Assembly: GCF_000455605.1 (NCBI RefSeq)
Contig: NC_017025.1
Span: 620,001 to 684,000, forward strand
DNA from: Flavobacterium indicum GPTSA100-9 = DSM 17447
Lineage (GTDB): Bacteria > Bacteroidota > Bacteroidia > Flavobacteriales > Flavobacteriaceae
DNA: 64,000 bases
Direction of reading: 5' to 3'
Shown: positions 44,918-54,768 of the stretch, one piece after another
Layout: each line of letters starts with the position of its first letter
Numbering within the stretch: position 1 is the first letter of the stretch
Made by a program: the position numbers and the translations under genes
The notes under the pieces: generated by a model
Told to the model about the DNA's origin: nothing
The model's input: the letters and a program-made list of their open reading frames with translations, nothing else
Database searches by the model: none

Positions 44918-45337
44918 ATGTTACAACCTAAAAGAACAAAATACCGTAAGGTACAGAAGGGTAAAATGAAAGGGATCTCTCAAAGAGGTCACGTACTTTC
45001 TAATGGTATGTTTGGAATAAAATCTTTAGATTCTGCTTTCATTACTTCACGTCAAATCGAGGCTGCTCGTATCGCTGCAACTCGTTACATGAAGAGAGAA
45101 GGTCAATTATGGATTAAGATTTTCCCAGACAAGCCAATTACTAAAAAGCCTTTAGAGGTACGTATGGGTAAAGGTAAAGGTGCAGTTGAATATTGGGCTG
45201 CAGTTGTAAAACCAGGAAGAATCATGTTTGAAGTTGGTGGTGTGCCATTAGCAATCGCTAAAGAAGCATTACGTTTAGCTGCTCAAAAGCTTCCTGTTAA
45301 AACTAAGTTTGTAGTTGCTAGAGATTTCGAAGCATAA
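44918..45337 (+). CDS. rplP: Ribosomal protein L16
   Basis: This 139-residue protein starts [19 protein letters not shown] and has [20 protein letters not shown], near the A-site tRNA. The Arg residue hydroxylated in E. coli L16 has a counterpart in [12 protein letters not shown]. Confidence 0.98.
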   Translation: MLQPKRTKYRKVQKGKMKGISQRGHVLSNGMFGIKSLDSAFITSRQIEAARIAATRYMKREGQLWIKIFPDKPITKKPLEVRMGKGKGAVEYWAAVVKPGRIMFEVGGVPLAIAKEALRLAAQKLPVKTKFVVARDFEA

Positions 45338-45349
45338 TAAAGAAACATT

Positions 45350-45532
45350 ATGAAAAAATCAGATTTATCAAATCTATCAGTAGCTGAGTTACAAAACAAG
45401 CTTGGTGAATTAAAGAAGAGTTATTCGGAGTTAACAATGGCTCATACCATTTCTCCAATCGCAAATCCGCTTCAATTAAGATCATTAAGAAGAGAAGTAG
45501 CTAGAGTTGCTACAGAATTAAGCAAACGATAG
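45350..45532 (+). CDS. rpmC: Ribosomal protein L29
   Basis: This 60-residue two-helix protein has the family pattern LRSLRREVARV near its end. Confidence 0.95.
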   Translation: MKKSDLSNLSVAELQNKLGELKKSYSELTMAHTISPIANPLQLRSLRREVARVATELSKR

Positions 45533-45556
45533 TTATCAATTGTATTCTACTGAAAG

Positions 45557-45814
45557 ATGGAAAATAGAAATTTAAGAAAAGAAAGAGTTGGTGTAGTTAC
45601 TAGCAACAAAATGGACAAGTCTATTGTTGTTTCTGAAACTAAGAGAGTAAAACACCCTTTATATGGTAAGTTCGTGTTAAAAACTAAAAAATACGTTGCA
45701 CACGACGAAAAAAATGATTGTAACATTGGTGATACAGTAAAGATCATGGAAACTAGACCTTTATCTAAAACTAAATGTTGGAGATTAGTTGAAATCATTG
45801 AAAGAGCGAAGTAA
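45557..45814 (+). CDS. rpsQ: Ribosomal protein S17
   Basis: This 85-residue OB-fold protein has [19 protein letters not shown] and the signature [20 protein letters not shown]. Confidence 0.97.
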   Translation: MENRNLRKERVGVVTSNKMDKSIVVSETKRVKHPLYGKFVLKTKKYVAHDEKNDCNIGDTVKIMETRPLSKTKCWRLVEIIERAK

Positions 45815-45816
45815 TT

Positions 45817-46185
45817 ATGGTACAACAAGAATCAAGATTAAAAGTAGCAGATAACACTGGAGCGAAAGAAGTACTTACGATCCGTGTTTTAGGAGGAACG
45901 AAACGTCGTTATGCCTCTGTTGGTGATAAAATTGTAGTTTCAATTAAAGATGCTACTCCAAACGGAAACGTGAAAAAAGGAGCGGTATCAACTGCAGTTG
46001 TTGTACGTACCAAAAAAGAAGTGAGAAGAGCCGATGGTTCATACATCAGATTTGATGACAACGCATGTGTGTTATTAAATGCTGCTGGTGAAATGAGAGG
46101 TACTCGTGTTTTTGGTCCAGTTGCAAGAGAACTTCGTGAAAAACAATTCATGAAAATTGTATCATTAGCACCTGAAGTGCTTTAA
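45817..46185 (+). CDS. rplN: Ribosomal protein L14
   Basis: This 122-residue beta-barrel protein starts [20 protein letters not shown] and has [18 protein letters not shown]. It starts two bases after the rpsQ stop. Confidence 0.98.
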
Positions 46186-46200
46186 TTCTAAATAGACGTG

Positions 46201-46512
46201 ATGAAGTTAAAAATTAAATCAGGTGATCTAGTAAGAGTTATTGCTGGTGACCACAAAGGACAAGAAGGTAAAGTATTACGCGTTCTTCGTGATAAAAATA
46301 AAGCCGTTGTTGAAGGTGTGAACATGATTTCAAAACATACGAAACCAAGTGCACAAAATCCTCAAGGTGGTATTGTGAAAAAAGAAGCTCCTATTCATAT
46401 TTCTAATGTTCAGTTAGTTGATGCTAAAACTAAAGCAACTACTAAAGTTGGATTTAGAACTGAAGGAGATAAGAAAGTAAGATTTTCAAAAAAATCTAAT
46501 CAAGTATTATAG
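46201..46512 (+). CDS. rplX: Ribosomal protein L24
   Basis: This 103-residue protein has the KOW motif [24 protein letters not shown] codon directly precedes the ATG; I use the ATG at 46201. Confidence 0.97.
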   Translation: MKLKIKSGDLVRVIAGDHKGQEGKVLRVLRDKNKAVVEGVNMISKHTKPSAQNPQGGIVKKEAPIHISNVQLVDAKTKATTKVGFRTEGDKKVRFSKKSNQVL

Positions 46513-46514
46513 TT

Positions 46515-47066
46515 ATGGCATACGTACCTAGACTAAAGGAAGAATATAAAAGTAGAGTAATCTCTGCTTTGAAAGAAGAATTTGGTTACAAAAATGTAAT
46601 GCAAGTTCCAAAATTAGAAAAGATTGTTATTAGCCGTGGTGTTGGTGCTGCTGTTTCTGATAAAAAATTAGTTGATTACGCTGTTGAAGAGTTAACTAAA
46701 ATTACAGGTCAAAAAGCAGTTCCTACTATTTCTAAGAAAGACGTTGCGTCTTTTAAATTAAGAAAAGGAATGCCAATTGGTGCTAAAGTTACTCTTAGAG
46801 GTGAAAGAATGTATGAGTTTTTAGATAGACTTATCACTTCAGCTTTACCACGTGTTAGAGATTTCGGTGGTATCAAGTCTACTGGTTTTGACGGAAGAGG
46901 TAATTATAACTTAGGAGTTTTAGAGCAAATCATTTTCCCTGAAATTGATATTGATAAAGTTAATAAAATTGCTGGTTTTGATATTACTTTTGTAACTTCT
47001 GCAAACACAGACAAAGAGGCAAAATCATTATTAGCAGAATTAGGATTACCTTTTAAAAAGAATTAA
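46515..47066 (+). CDS. rplE: Ribosomal protein L5
   Basis: This 183-residue protein has the motif [16 protein letters not shown] and FIPRVRDF-like [11 protein letters not shown]. It binds 5S rRNA in the central protuberance. It starts two bases after rplX. Confidence 0.98.
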   Translation: MAYVPRLKEEYKSRVISALKEEFGYKNVMQVPKLEKIVISRGVGAAVSDKKLVDYAVEELTKITGQKAVPTISKKDVASFKLRKGMPIGAKVTLRGERMYEFLDRLITSALPRVRDFGGIKSTGFDGRGNYNLGVLEQIIFPEIDIDKVNKIAGFDITFVTSANTDKEAKSLLAELGLPFKKN

Positions 47067-47069
47067 GTT

Positions 47070-47339
47070 ATGGCTAAAGAATCAATGAAAGCCCGTGAGG
47101 TGAAAAGAATTGCATTAGTTGAAAAGTATGCTGAGAAAAGAAAAGCTTTGAAAGAAGCTGGTGATTTCGAAGGTTTACAAAAATTACCTAAAAATTCTTG
47201 TCCAGTTAGAGTACACAATCGTTGTAAATTAACAGGAAGACCTAGAGGTTATATGCGTCAGTTTGGTATTTCACGTGTTACTTTCCGTGAAATGGCTAAC
47301 CAAGGTTTAATACCTGGTGTGAAAAAAGCAAGCTGGTAA
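47070..47339 (+). CDS. rpsN: Ribosomal protein S14 (long, zinc-independent form)
   Basis: This 89-residue protein is the long form without the two CxxC zinc pairs of the 61-residue type; it keeps single cysteines in [20 protein letters not shown] 77-base spacer with a strong hairpin follows before rpsH. Confidence 0.97.
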   Translation: MAKESMKAREVKRIALVEKYAEKRKALKEAGDFEGLQKLPKNSCPVRVHNRCKLTGRPRGYMRQFGISRVTFREMANQGLIPGVKKASW

Positions 47340-47365
47340 GATAAAATTAAATATTAACGATTAAA

Positions 47366-47395
47366 GGTTCGATAGGCGAGTGCCTATCGAAAACC
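47366..47395 (+). promoter_or_regulatory. Hairpin between rpsN and rpsH
   Basis: TTCGATAGGC, GAGT, GCCTATCGAA is a perfect 10-bp stem (47368-47391), further closed by GG and CC around an AA bulge. No T-run follows, so it is not a terminator. Being just before rpsH, whose product S8 is a known autoregulator in enterobacteria, it may be a regulatory or processing site. Confidence 0.55.
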
Positions 47396-47416
47396 ATAAT
47401 CACAATTTCATACATT

Positions 47417-47815
47417 ATGTATACAGATCCTATTGCAGATTTTTTAACAAGAATCAGAAATGCTGTGAGAGCAAACCATAAAGTGGTTGAAATTCCAGCT
47501 TCTAATCTTAAAAAAGAAATCACTAAGATTTTATTCGATCAAGGATATATCTTAAGTTACAAGTTTGAAGATAGTACTGTTCAAGGTACAATCAAAATCG
47601 CTCTTAAGTATGACAAAGACACTAAAGAGTCAGTAATCAAAGATATCCAAAGAATTAGTAAACCAGGTTTACGTAAATATGCAAGTTCAACAAACATCCC
47701 AAGAATCTTAAATGGTTTAGGTATTGCTATTGTTTCTACTTCAAAAGGAGTAATGACAGGTAAACAAGCTAAACAATTAAATGTTGGTGGTGAAGTAATT
47801 TGTTACGTATACTAA
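47417..47815 (+). CDS. rpsH: Ribosomal protein S8
   Basis: This 132-residue protein has the signature [20 protein letters not shown]. It binds helix 21 of 16S rRNA. The conspicuous hairpin directly upstream could be its own feedback target. Confidence 0.98.
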   Translation: MYTDPIADFLTRIRNAVRANHKVVEIPASNLKKEITKILFDQGYILSYKFEDSTVQGTIKIALKYDKDTKESVIKDIQRISKPGLRKYASSTNIPRILNGLGIAIVSTSKGVMTGKQAKQLNVGGEVICYVY

Positions 47816-47831
47816 TAAAAAGAGCAAGCGA

Positions 47832-48374
47832 ATGTCAAGAATAGGTAAAAATCCAATTGCAATTCCAGCAGGAGTAACTGTAGAAGTGAAAGATGCTGTA
47901 GTTACAGTAAAAGGAAAATTAGGCGAGCTTTCTCAGGAATTTTCTGATGTAACAGTTAAAATTGAAGATAATCAAGTTATCGTTGAACGTTCATCTGATT
48001 ATAAAACTGAAAGAGCGAAACACGGATTGTACCGTGCATTAATCAACAATATGATTGTTGGTGTTTCTGAAGGTTTCACAAAGGAATTAGAATTAGTAGG
48101 AGTTGGTTATAGAGCTTCTAATGCTGGTCAAAAATTAGACTTAGCTTTAGGTTACTCTCATAACATCGTATTAGAAATCGTTCCTGAAGTTAAAGTGGAA
48201 ACAATTTCAGAAAAAGGTAAAAATCCGATAGTGAAGTTAACTTCATTCGACAAACAATTATTAGGTCAAGTATCTGCTAAAATCAGATCTTTCCGTAAAC
48301 CTGAACCTTACAAAGGAAAAGGAGTTAAGTTTGTTGGTGAAGAATTAAGAAGAAAAGCAGGTAAATCAGCTTAA
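47832..48374 (+). CDS. rplF: Ribosomal protein L6
   Basis: This 180-residue protein starts [20 protein letters not shown] and has the C-terminal motif [20 protein letters not shown]. It sits near the factor-binding site. Confidence 0.98.
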   Translation: MSRIGKNPIAIPAGVTVEVKDAVVTVKGKLGELSQEFSDVTVKIEDNQVIVERSSDYKTERAKHGLYRALINNMIVGVSEGFTKELELVGVGYRASNAGQKLDLALGYSHNIVLEIVPEVKVETISEKGKNPIVKLTSFDKQLLGQVSAKIRSFRKPEPYKGKGVKFVGEELRRKAGKSA

Positions 48375-48385
48375 AAATTAAAGTT

Positions 48386-48736
48386 ATGTCATTAACAAAA
48401 TCTGAAAGAAGACAAAGAATACAGTTCAGAATCAGAAAGATTGTAAGCGGAACTGCTGCTCAACCTAGACTTTCTGTTTTTAGAAGTAATAAAGAAATCT
48501 ATGCGCAAATCATAGATGATGTAAACGGTGTTACTTTAGTTGCAGCTTCATCAAGAGATAAAGGTGTTGCTAAAGGTACTAAAACTGAAACTGCTAATGC
48601 AGTTGGTAAATTGATAGCTGAAAAAGCTCTACAAGCTGGTATCACAACTATCTCTTTTGATAGAGGTGGAAATTTATACCACGGACGTGTTAAATCATTA
48701 GCTGAAGGAGCTAGAGAAGCTGGACTTAAATTCTAA
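48386..48736 (+). CDS. rplR: Ribosomal protein L18
   Basis: This 116-residue 5S-binding protein has [19 protein letters not shown] and [20 protein letters not shown]. Confidence 0.97.
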   Translation: MSLTKSERRQRIQFRIRKIVSGTAAQPRLSVFRSNKEIYAQIIDDVNGVTLVAASSRDKGVAKGTKTETANAVGKLIAEKALQAGITTISFDRGGNLYHGRVKSLAEGAREAGLKF

Positions 48737-48743
48737 TTAGGAT

Positions 48744-49268
48744 ATGTATCACAATTATAAAAACGTAGAACTAGTAAAACCAGCTGGTCTTGAATTAAAA
48801 GATCGTTTGGTAAGTGTTAATCGTGTTACTAAAGTTACTAAAGGAGGTAGAGCATTTGGATTCTCTGCTATCGTTGTAGTAGGTGATGAGCATGGAGTAG
48901 TTGGTCATGGTTTAGGAAAATCTAAAGATGTATCTGAAGCTATTGCTAAAGCAGTAGAAGATGCTAAGAAAAATTTAGTTAGAATTCCATTAAGTGGACA
49001 TTCAGTTCCTCATGAGCAAAAAGGTAAATTTGGTGGGGCTAGAGTATTTTTAATGCCTGCATCTCACGGTACTGGAGTAATTGCTGGTGGTGCTGTACGT
49101 GCGGTATTAGAATCAGTTGGTGTTCATGATGTATTATCTAAATCTCAAGGTTCATCTAATCCTCACAATGTAGTGAAAGCAACTTTTGATGCTTTATTAC
49201 AAATGAGAAGTGCTGCAACTGTTGCTAAGCAAAGAGGTGTATCATTAGACAAAGTATTCAAAGGTTAA
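48744..49268 (+). CDS. rpsE: Ribosomal protein S5
   Basis: This 174-residue protein has the S5 signature [20 protein letters not shown] and helps in mRNA unwinding and accuracy. It starts seven bases after rplR. Confidence 0.98.
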   Translation: MYHNYKNVELVKPAGLELKDRLVSVNRVTKVTKGGRAFGFSAIVVVGDEHGVVGHGLGKSKDVSEAIAKAVEDAKKNLVRIPLSGHSVPHEQKGKFGGARVFLMPASHGTGVIAGGAVRAVLESVGVHDVLSKSQGSSNPHNVVKATFDALLQMRSAATVAKQRGVSLDKVFKG

Positions 49269-49282
49269 TAATACAAGGAATC

Positions 49283-49465
49283 ATGGCAAAAATTTTAGTA
49301 AAACAAGTAAGAAGTAAAATCAACTGTCCTGCAGACCAAAAGAAAACATTAGTTGCTTTAGGTTTAAGAAGAATGGGGCAAGTTGTTGAGCATGATGCAA
49401 ATCCTGCTATCCTTGGAATGGTAAATAAAGTTAAACACTTAGTTTCTGTTGAAGAAACTAAATAA
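49283..49465 (+). CDS. rpmD: Ribosomal protein L30
   Basis: This 60-residue protein has the bacterial L30 pattern KKTLVALGLRRMGQVVEH. Confidence 0.96.
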   Translation: MAKILVKQVRSKINCPADQKKTLVALGLRRMGQVVEHDANPAILGMVNKVKHLVSVEETK

Positions 49466-49476
49466 CACGAATAGTT

Positions 49477-49929
49477 ATGAATTTAAGTAACTTACAACCG
49501 GCTGAAGGGTCAACTCATAACCAAAACAAAAGAGTAGGTAGAGGACAAGGTTCTGGAAAAGGTGGTACTTCTACAAGAGGTCACAAAGGAGCTAAATCTC
49601 GTTCTGGTTACTCAAAGAAAATTGGTTTTGAAGGAGGTCAAATGCCGTTACAAAGAAGAGTTCCAAAATTTGGTTTCAAAAATATCAATAGAGTAGAATA
49701 TCAAGGTGTAAACTTAGATACTTTACAAAATTTAGTTGATAATGGTATTGTAACAGATACTGTAGATTTTGCAGTATTAGTTGATTATCGTTTAGCTACT
49801 AAAAATAGCTTGGTTAAGATTTTAGGAAGAGGTGAGCTAAAAGCTAAACTAAAAGTAAGTGCTCACAAATTTACAGCATCAGCAAAAGCCGCTATCGAAG
49901 CTGCTGGAGGTGAAGCAGTAACTTTATAA
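49477..49929 (+). CDS. rplO: Ribosomal protein L15
   Basis: This 150-residue protein has the glycine-rich N-terminal tail GRGQGSGKGGTSTRGHKGAK and the body motif GFEGGQMPLQRRVPKFGF. It comes just before secY, as in the standard spc operon. Confidence 0.98.
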   Translation: MNLSNLQPAEGSTHNQNKRVGRGQGSGKGGTSTRGHKGAKSRSGYSKKIGFEGGQMPLQRRVPKFGFKNINRVEYQGVNLDTLQNLVDNGIVTDTVDFAVLVDYRLATKNSLVKILGRGELKAKLKVSAHKFTASAKAAIEAAGGEAVTL

Positions 49930-49942
49930 TTCTTAAAACAAG

Positions 49943-51289
49943 ATGAAGAAATTTATAGATTCATTAGTCAATGTTTGGAAAATCGAAGAACTAAAAAATA
50001 AAATTTTAGTGACTCTAGTAATTTTACTTGTGTACCGTTTTGGTTCACAAGTAACTTTACCAGGTATCGATGCAACTAAACTACAAAATCTTACTAACCA
50101 AACAGAAGGTGGTATTGGTTGGTTAATCAACGTATTTACAGGAGGTGCTTTTTCTGAAGCGTCTATTTTTGCGTTGGGTATCATGCCATACATTTCTGCA
50201 TCTATTGTAGTACAATTAATGGGTATTGCTATACCTTATTTACAAAAACTACAAAAAGATGGTGAAAGTGGTAGAAAGAAATTGAATCAAATTACTCGTT
50301 GGTTAACAATAGGTATTACCCTAGTACAAGGTCCTGGTTATATTTATAACTTAAAAAATACTTTACCAGGAGATGCATTCAATAGCGATTTCTTTAGTTT
50401 CTTCCCTTTATTCAGTTCTGTATTAATCATAGTTACAGGTACAATTTTTGCAATGTGGCTTGGTGAAAGAATTACAGAAAAAGGAATTGGAAATGGAATT
50501 TCATTATTAATCATGGTGGGGATATTAGCAAGAATGCCTGAAGCATTTATGCAAGAAATTGCATCTTCAGTATCTCAAAATAATGGTGGTTTAATGAAGA
50601 TTGTTATTGAAATTATTATATGGTTATTAGTAATAATAGCTTGTATTTTATTAGTAATGGCATTAAGAAAAGTACAGGTTCAATATGCTAGAAGATCTGT
50701 TTCTGGTGATTTTGAAGTTGATTCTTTAGGAGATAACAGACAATTTATCCCTTTAAAATTAAATTCTGCTGGTGTAATGCCAATCATTTTTGCTCAAGCA
50801 ATTATGTTTATACCTGCTGCAATCGCTGGATTATCAAAGTCTGACGCGGCTTTAAGCATCTCAAATATGTTTAAAGATCCATTCGGATTAGTTTATAATA
50901 TAGTTTTTGCTTTATTAATTATAATTTTTACGTATTTTTACACCGCCATTACGGTGCCAACAAATAAAATGGCAGATGACTTAAAAAGAAGTGGTGGTTT
51001 CATTCCTGGTGTTAAACCTGGTGCTGAAACTGGAGATTTTCTTGATAAGTTAATGTCTTTAATCACATTCCCAGGATCTTTATTCCTTGCTTTAATTGCA
51101 GTGTTCCCTGCTATTATTCACGGTTTATTAAATGTTCAAGGGGCATGGGCTTATTTTTATGGAGGTACTTCGTTAATCATTATGGTTGGAGTTGCAATCG
51201 ATACTATTCAACAAATTAATTCATATTTGTTAAATAGACATTATGATGGTTTAATGAAAAGTGGTAAAAATAGAAAAGCTGTAGCTTAA
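49943..51289 (+). CDS. secY: Protein translocase subunit SecY
   Basis: This 448-residue membrane protein has the ten-segment SecY layout, the plug region near [31 protein letters not shown], and [20 protein letters not shown]. It forms the protein-export channel with SecE and SecG, found elsewhere. infA follows four bases after. Confidence 0.98.
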   Translation: MKKFIDSLVNVWKIEELKNKILVTLVILLVYRFGSQVTLPGIDATKLQNLTNQTEGGIGWLINVFTGGAFSEASIFALGIMPYISASIVVQLMGIAIPYLQKLQKDGESGRKKLNQITRWLTIGITLVQGPGYIYNLKNTLPGDAFNSDFFSFFPLFSSVLIIVTGTIFAMWLGERITEKGIGNGISLLIMVGILARMPEAFMQEIASSVSQNNGGLMKIVIEIIIWLLVIIACILLVMALRKVQVQYARRSVSGDFEVDSLGDNRQFIPLKLNSAGVMPIIFAQAIMFIPAAIAGLSKSDAALSISNMFKDPFGLVYNIVFALLIIIFTYFYTAITVPTNKMADDLKRSGGFIPGVKPGAETGDFLDKLMSLITFPGSLFLALIAVFPAIIHGLLNVQGAWAYFYGGTSLIIMVGVAIDTIQQINSYLLNRHYDGLMKSGKNRKAVA

Positions 51290-51293
51290 TAAT

Positions 51294-51509
51294 ATGGCAA
51301 AACAATCAGCAATAGAACAAGACGGAACAATTGTAGAAGCATTGTCAAATGCTATGTTCCGTGTAGAGTTAGAAAACGGACACGTTGTAATTGCTCATAT
51401 CTCTGGTAAAATGCGAATGCATTACATTAAATTGTTACCCGGAGACAAGGTTAAACTTGAAATGAGCCCTTATGACTTATCCAAAGCTAGAATTACTTAT
51501 AGATACTAA
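51294..51509 (+). CDS. infA: Translation initiation factor IF-1
   Basis: This 71-residue OB-fold protein has [20 protein letters not shown] and [18 protein letters not shown]. It binds the A site during initiation. Confidence 0.98.
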   Translation: MAKQSAIEQDGTIVEALSNAMFRVELENGHVVIAHISGKMRMHYIKLLPGDKVKLEMSPYDLSKARITYRY

Positions 51510-51520
51510 AGGCTATTAAA

Positions 51521-51637
51521 ATGAAAGTAAGAGCATCAGTTAAAAAAAGAAGCGCAGAATGTATTATCGTGCGTAGAAAAGGTAGATTATACGTTATTAA
51601 TAAAAAGAATCCTAGATTTAAACAAAGACAAGGATAA
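51521..51637 (+). CDS. rpmJ: Ribosomal protein L36, without zinc ligands
   Basis: This 38-residue protein starts [17 protein letters not shown] and ends RFKQRQG. Of the usual four zinc ligands (CxxC, C, H), only one Cys (in SAEC) remains; the first Cys is Ser, the third is Asn and the His is Phe. It is the zinc-free type. It sits 11 bases after infA and two bases before rpsM. Confidence 0.95.
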
Positions 51638-51639
51638 TT

Positions 51640-52014
51640 ATGGCAAGAATTGCAGGGGTAGATATACCTAAGAACAAAAGAGGAATTATTGCTTTAACAT
51701 ACATTTTTGGTATTGGAAAAAGCAGAGCTACTGAGATTTTAGAAAAAGCTCAAGTAAGCCAAGATAAAAAAGTATCTGATTGGAATGACGACGAAATTGG
51801 AGCAATCCGTGAAGCTGTTGGTTCATTCAAAATCGAAGGTGAATTACGTTCTGAAATTCAATTAAACATCAAACGTTTAATGGATATCGGTTGTCAAAGA
51901 GGAATCCGTCATAGAGCTGGATTGCCTTTAAGAGGACAAAGAACTAAGAATAACTCGAGAACAAGAAAAGGTAAAAGAAAAACTGTTGCTAACAAGAAAA
52001 AAGCAACTAAATAA
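51640..52014 (+). CDS. rpsM: Ribosomal protein S13
   Basis: This 124-residue protein has [20 protein letters not shown] and [20 protein letters not shown]. It contacts the P-site tRNA and the 50S head bridge. Confidence 0.98.
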   Translation: MARIAGVDIPKNKRGIIALTYIFGIGKSRATEILEKAQVSQDKKVSDWNDDEIGAIREAVGSFKIEGELRSEIQLNIKRLMDIGCQRGIRHRAGLPLRGQRTKNNSRTRKGKRKTVANKKKATK

Positions 52015-52026
52015 TAAGTAAGTAAT

Positions 52027-52410
52027 ATGGCTAAGGCAACTACAAAAAAACGTAAAGTTATCGTTGAGTCTTCTGGAGAAGCGCATATTAACGCTACTTT
52101 TAATAACATCATCATTTCTTTAACAAACAAGAAAGGTGAAGTAATTTCTTGGTCTTCTGCAGGTAAAATGGGCTTCAGAGGTTCAAAAAAGAATACTCCG
52201 TATGCAGCTCAAATGGCAGCTGAAGATTGTGCAAAAGTAGCTCTTGAAGCTGGGCTTAAAAAAGTAAAAGTTTACGTTAAAGGTCCTGGAAACGGAAGAG
52301 AATCTGCAATCAGATCAATTCATAATGGTGGAATTGAAGTTACTGAAATCATTGATGTAACTCCAATGCCTCACAACGGATGTCGTCCTCCAAAGAGAAG
52401 AAGAGTTTAA
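52027..52410 (+). CDS. rpsK: Ribosomal protein S11
   Basis: This 127-residue protein has [20 protein letters not shown] and the C-terminal [19 protein letters not shown] structured 87-base spacer separates it from rpsD. Confidence 0.98.
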   Translation: MAKATTKKRKVIVESSGEAHINATFNNIIISLTNKKGEVISWSSAGKMGFRGSKKNTPYAAQMAAEDCAKVALEAGLKKVKVYVKGPGNGRESAIRSIHNGGIEVTEIIDVTPMPHNGCRPPKRRRV

Positions 52411-52428
52411 TAATTATTAAGTATAACA

Positions 52429-52481
52429 AAGGTAGGAATTAGATTATCGAAGGAAAGACCTTAATTCATAATCCCTACCTT
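52429..52481 (+). promoter_or_regulatory. Structured leader before rpsD (candidate S4 autoregulatory element)
   Basis: AAGGTAGG (52429-52436) pairs with CCTACCTT (52474-52481); after a 5-base bulge GATTAT (52442-52447) pairs with ATAATC (52468-52473); AAGG and CCTT (52450-52453, 52459-52462) close an AAAGA loop. The stacked stem ends 16 bases before the rpsD ATG. S4 is the known autoregulator of alpha operons, and I recall an Rfam leader for S4 in Bacteroidia. No T-run follows. Confidence 0.6.
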
Positions 52482-52497
52482 ATTTTAAATTTTAGAA

Positions 52498-53103
52498 ATG
52501 GCAAGATATACTGGTCCAAAAACAAAAATCGCTCGTAAATTCGGCGAAGCTATTTTCGGTGAAGATAGATCATTCGAAAAAAGAAATTACCCTCCAGGTC
52601 AACATGGTTTAGCAAAAAGAAGAGGTAAAAAATCTGAATATGCTGTTCAGTTAATGGAAAAGCAAAAAGCTAAATATACTTATGGTATTTTAGAGCGTCA
52701 ATTCAGAAACTTATTTGAAAAAGCTTCTGCTGCATCTGGTGTAACAGGTGAAATCCTTTTACAATTATGTGAATCACGTTTAGATAACGTTGTTTACAGA
52801 ATGGGTATAGCTCCATCTCGTAGAGGTGCTCGTCAGTTGGTTTCTCACAGACACATTACTGTTAATGGTGAAGTTGTAAATATTCCTTCTTACCAATTAA
52901 AACCAGGTGATAAAGTTGCAGTTCGTGAAAAATCAAAATCTCTTGAGGCAATTGAGCGTTCTTTAGCTAATTCATCTACTGTATATGAGTGGATTACTTG
53001 GAATAATGATACTAAAGAAGGTACTTTTGTTGCTGTACCTCAAAGACTTCAAATTCCAGAAAATATTAAAGAGCAACTAATCGTTGAGTTGTATAACAAA
53101 TAA
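52498..53103 (+). CDS. rpsD: Ribosomal protein S4
   Basis: This 201-residue protein starts [20 protein letters not shown] after Met and has an S4 RNA-binding domain [20 protein letters not shown]. It lacks an N-terminal zinc cluster. S4 starts 30S assembly. The structured spacer before it suggests feedback control of its own synthesis. Confidence 0.98.
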   Translation: MARYTGPKTKIARKFGEAIFGEDRSFEKRNYPPGQHGLAKRRGKKSEYAVQLMEKQKAKYTYGILERQFRNLFEKASAASGVTGEILLQLCESRLDNVVYRMGIAPSRRGARQLVSHRHITVNGEVVNIPSYQLKPGDKVAVREKSKSLEAIERSLANSSTVYEWITWNNDTKEGTFVAVPQRLQIPENIKEQLIVELYNK

Positions 53104-53120
53104 TAGACATTAGTCGAAAT

Positions 53121-54113
53121 ATGGCAATATTTAATTTTCAAAAGCCCGATAAAGTTATCATGATCGATTCTACGGATTTCGAAGGTAAATTTGAATTTAG
53201 ACCTTTGGAACCTGGTTATGGATTGACTGTTGGTAACGCACTAAGAAGAGTTTTACTTTCTTCACTTGAAGGTTTTGCTATTACTTCAGTTAAAATTGAA
53301 GGTGTTGAACATGAATTTTCAACAATCGCTGGAGTAGTAGAGGATGTTACAGAAATTATCTTAAATCTTAAACAAGTACGTTTTAAACGTCAAATTGAAG
53401 ATATTGATAATGAGTCTGTATCAATTTCTTTATCTGGTAAAGATCAAATAACTGCAGGGGACTTCCAGAAATTTATTTCTGGATTCCAAGTGTTAAACCC
53501 TGAATTAGTTATTTGTAATCTTGATAACAAAACTAATATCAATATGGAACTTACTATCGAAAAAGGTAGAGGTTATGTTCCTGCTGAAGAAAATAAAAAG
53601 CAAAATGCACCAATTGGTACAATCTTTACAGATTCTATTTATACTCCTGTAAAGAACGTTAAGTATTCAATTGAAAACTATCGTGTTGAACAAAAAACTG
53701 ATTATGAAAAATTAGTTTTTGAAATCATCACTGATGGTTCAATTCACCCAAAAGATGCATTAACAGAAGCTGCTAAAACTCTAATTCATCATTTTATGTT
53801 ATTCTCAGATGAAAGAATTACATTGGAGGCTGATGAAATTGCTCAAACTGAGTCGTATGACGAAGAGTCTTTACACATGAGACAGTTGTTAAAAACTAAA
53901 CTTGTAGATATGGACTTGTCAGTTAGAGCTTTAAATTGTTTAAAAGCGGCTGAAGTTGATACACTTGGAGATTTAGTATCTTTCAATAAAAATGACTTAA
54001 TGAAGTTCCGTAACTTTGGTAAAAAATCATTAACTGAATTAGATGAATTAGTTGCAGTTAAAGGTTTAACTTTCGGAATGGATTTGTCAAAATACAAATT
54101 AGATAAAGAATAA
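53121..54113 (+). CDS. rpoA: RNA polymerase alpha subunit
   Basis: This 330-residue protein has the N-terminal dimer and assembly domain ([20 protein letters not shown]) and a C-terminal helix-hairpin-helix domain ([20 protein letters not shown]) that binds UP elements and activators. It lies between rpsD and rplQ, the usual position in the alpha operon. Confidence 0.98.
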   Translation: MAIFNFQKPDKVIMIDSTDFEGKFEFRPLEPGYGLTVGNALRRVLLSSLEGFAITSVKIEGVEHEFSTIAGVVEDVTEIILNLKQVRFKRQIEDIDNESVSISLSGKDQITAGDFQKFISGFQVLNPELVICNLDNKTNINMELTIEKGRGYVPAEENKKQNAPIGTIFTDSIYTPVKNVKYSIENYRVEQKTDYEKLVFEIITDGSIHPKDALTEAAKTLIHHFMLFSDERITLEADEIAQTESYDEESLHMRQLLKTKLVDMDLSVRALNCLKAAEVDTLGDLVSFNKNDLMKFRNFGKKSLTELDELVAVKGLTFGMDLSKYKLDKE

Positions 54114-54117
54114 ATTA

Positions 54118-54159
54118 CTTCATATTTTGCTCTCCAAAGTGGATTGATGCAAGATGAAG
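54118..54159 (+). promoter_or_regulatory. Structured spacer between rpoA and rplQ
   Basis: CTTCAT (54118-54123) pairs with ATGAAG (54154-54159), TTGC (54127-54130) with GCAA (54149-54152), and TCC with GGA around AAAGT. The three stems nest into one long imperfect hairpin ending 16 bases before the rplQ ATG. It could be an rplQ control or processing element. Confidence 0.45.
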
Positions 54160-54175
54160 GCTAAATAATTACGTC

Positions 54176-54664
54176 ATGAGACACGGAAAAAAAGTAAATC
54201 ATTTAAGTAGACAAACAGGACATAGAAAAGCTATGTTAGCTAATATGGCTTGTTCGTTAATCGAGCACAAACGTATTAACACTACTGTTGCTAAAGCTAA
54301 AGCTTTAAAACAATTTGTTGAGCCTTTAGTAACTAAATCAAAAGAGGATACTACTCACAACCGTCGTATTGTTTTCTCTTATTTAAGAAACAAATATGCT
54401 GTTACTGAGTTATTCAGAGAAGTAGCTGCTAAAGTTGGTGATCGTCCAGGAGGTTATACTCGTATTATTAAATTGGGTAACCGTTTAGGAGATAACGCTG
54501 ATATGGCAATGATTGAATTAGTAGATTTTAATACATTATATAACGCTACTAAAAAAGAAGCTAAGAAAACAACTCGTAGAAGTAGAGCTACTAAAAAAGC
54601 TGATGCACCTGCTGCAGAAGCTCCTGCAGCTGACTCTAATGAAAATTCTGAAGCTACTGAATAA
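54176..54664 (+). CDS. rplQ: Ribosomal protein L17
   Basis: This 162-residue protein has the L17 core ([20 protein letters not shown] and [20 protein letters not shown]) and a C-terminal extension of about 40 residues rich in Ala, Lys, Pro and Glu not present in the E. coli protein. It closes the ribosomal operon; a terminator follows. Confidence 0.98.
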   Translation: MRHGKKVNHLSRQTGHRKAMLANMACSLIEHKRINTTVAKAKALKQFVEPLVTKSKEDTTHNRRIVFSYLRNKYAVTELFREVAAKVGDRPGGYTRIIKLGNRLGDNADMAMIELVDFNTLYNATKKEAKKTTRRSRATKKADAPAAEAPAADSNENSEATE

Positions 54665-54689
54665 TCATGAAAATAGTGCTTTAAATATA

Positions 54690-54722
54690 AAAAAGGATAA
54701 ACATATTGTTTATCCTTTTTTT
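54690..54722 (+). terminator. Terminator of the ribosomal protein operon
   Basis: AAAAAGGATAAACA, TAT, TGTTTATCCTTTTT: a 14-bp stem that ends in a T-run. Confidence 0.92.
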
Positions 54723-54768
54723 ATATCTAGTAATTAATATTTAACTTTGCAACACTCAACAACACAAC

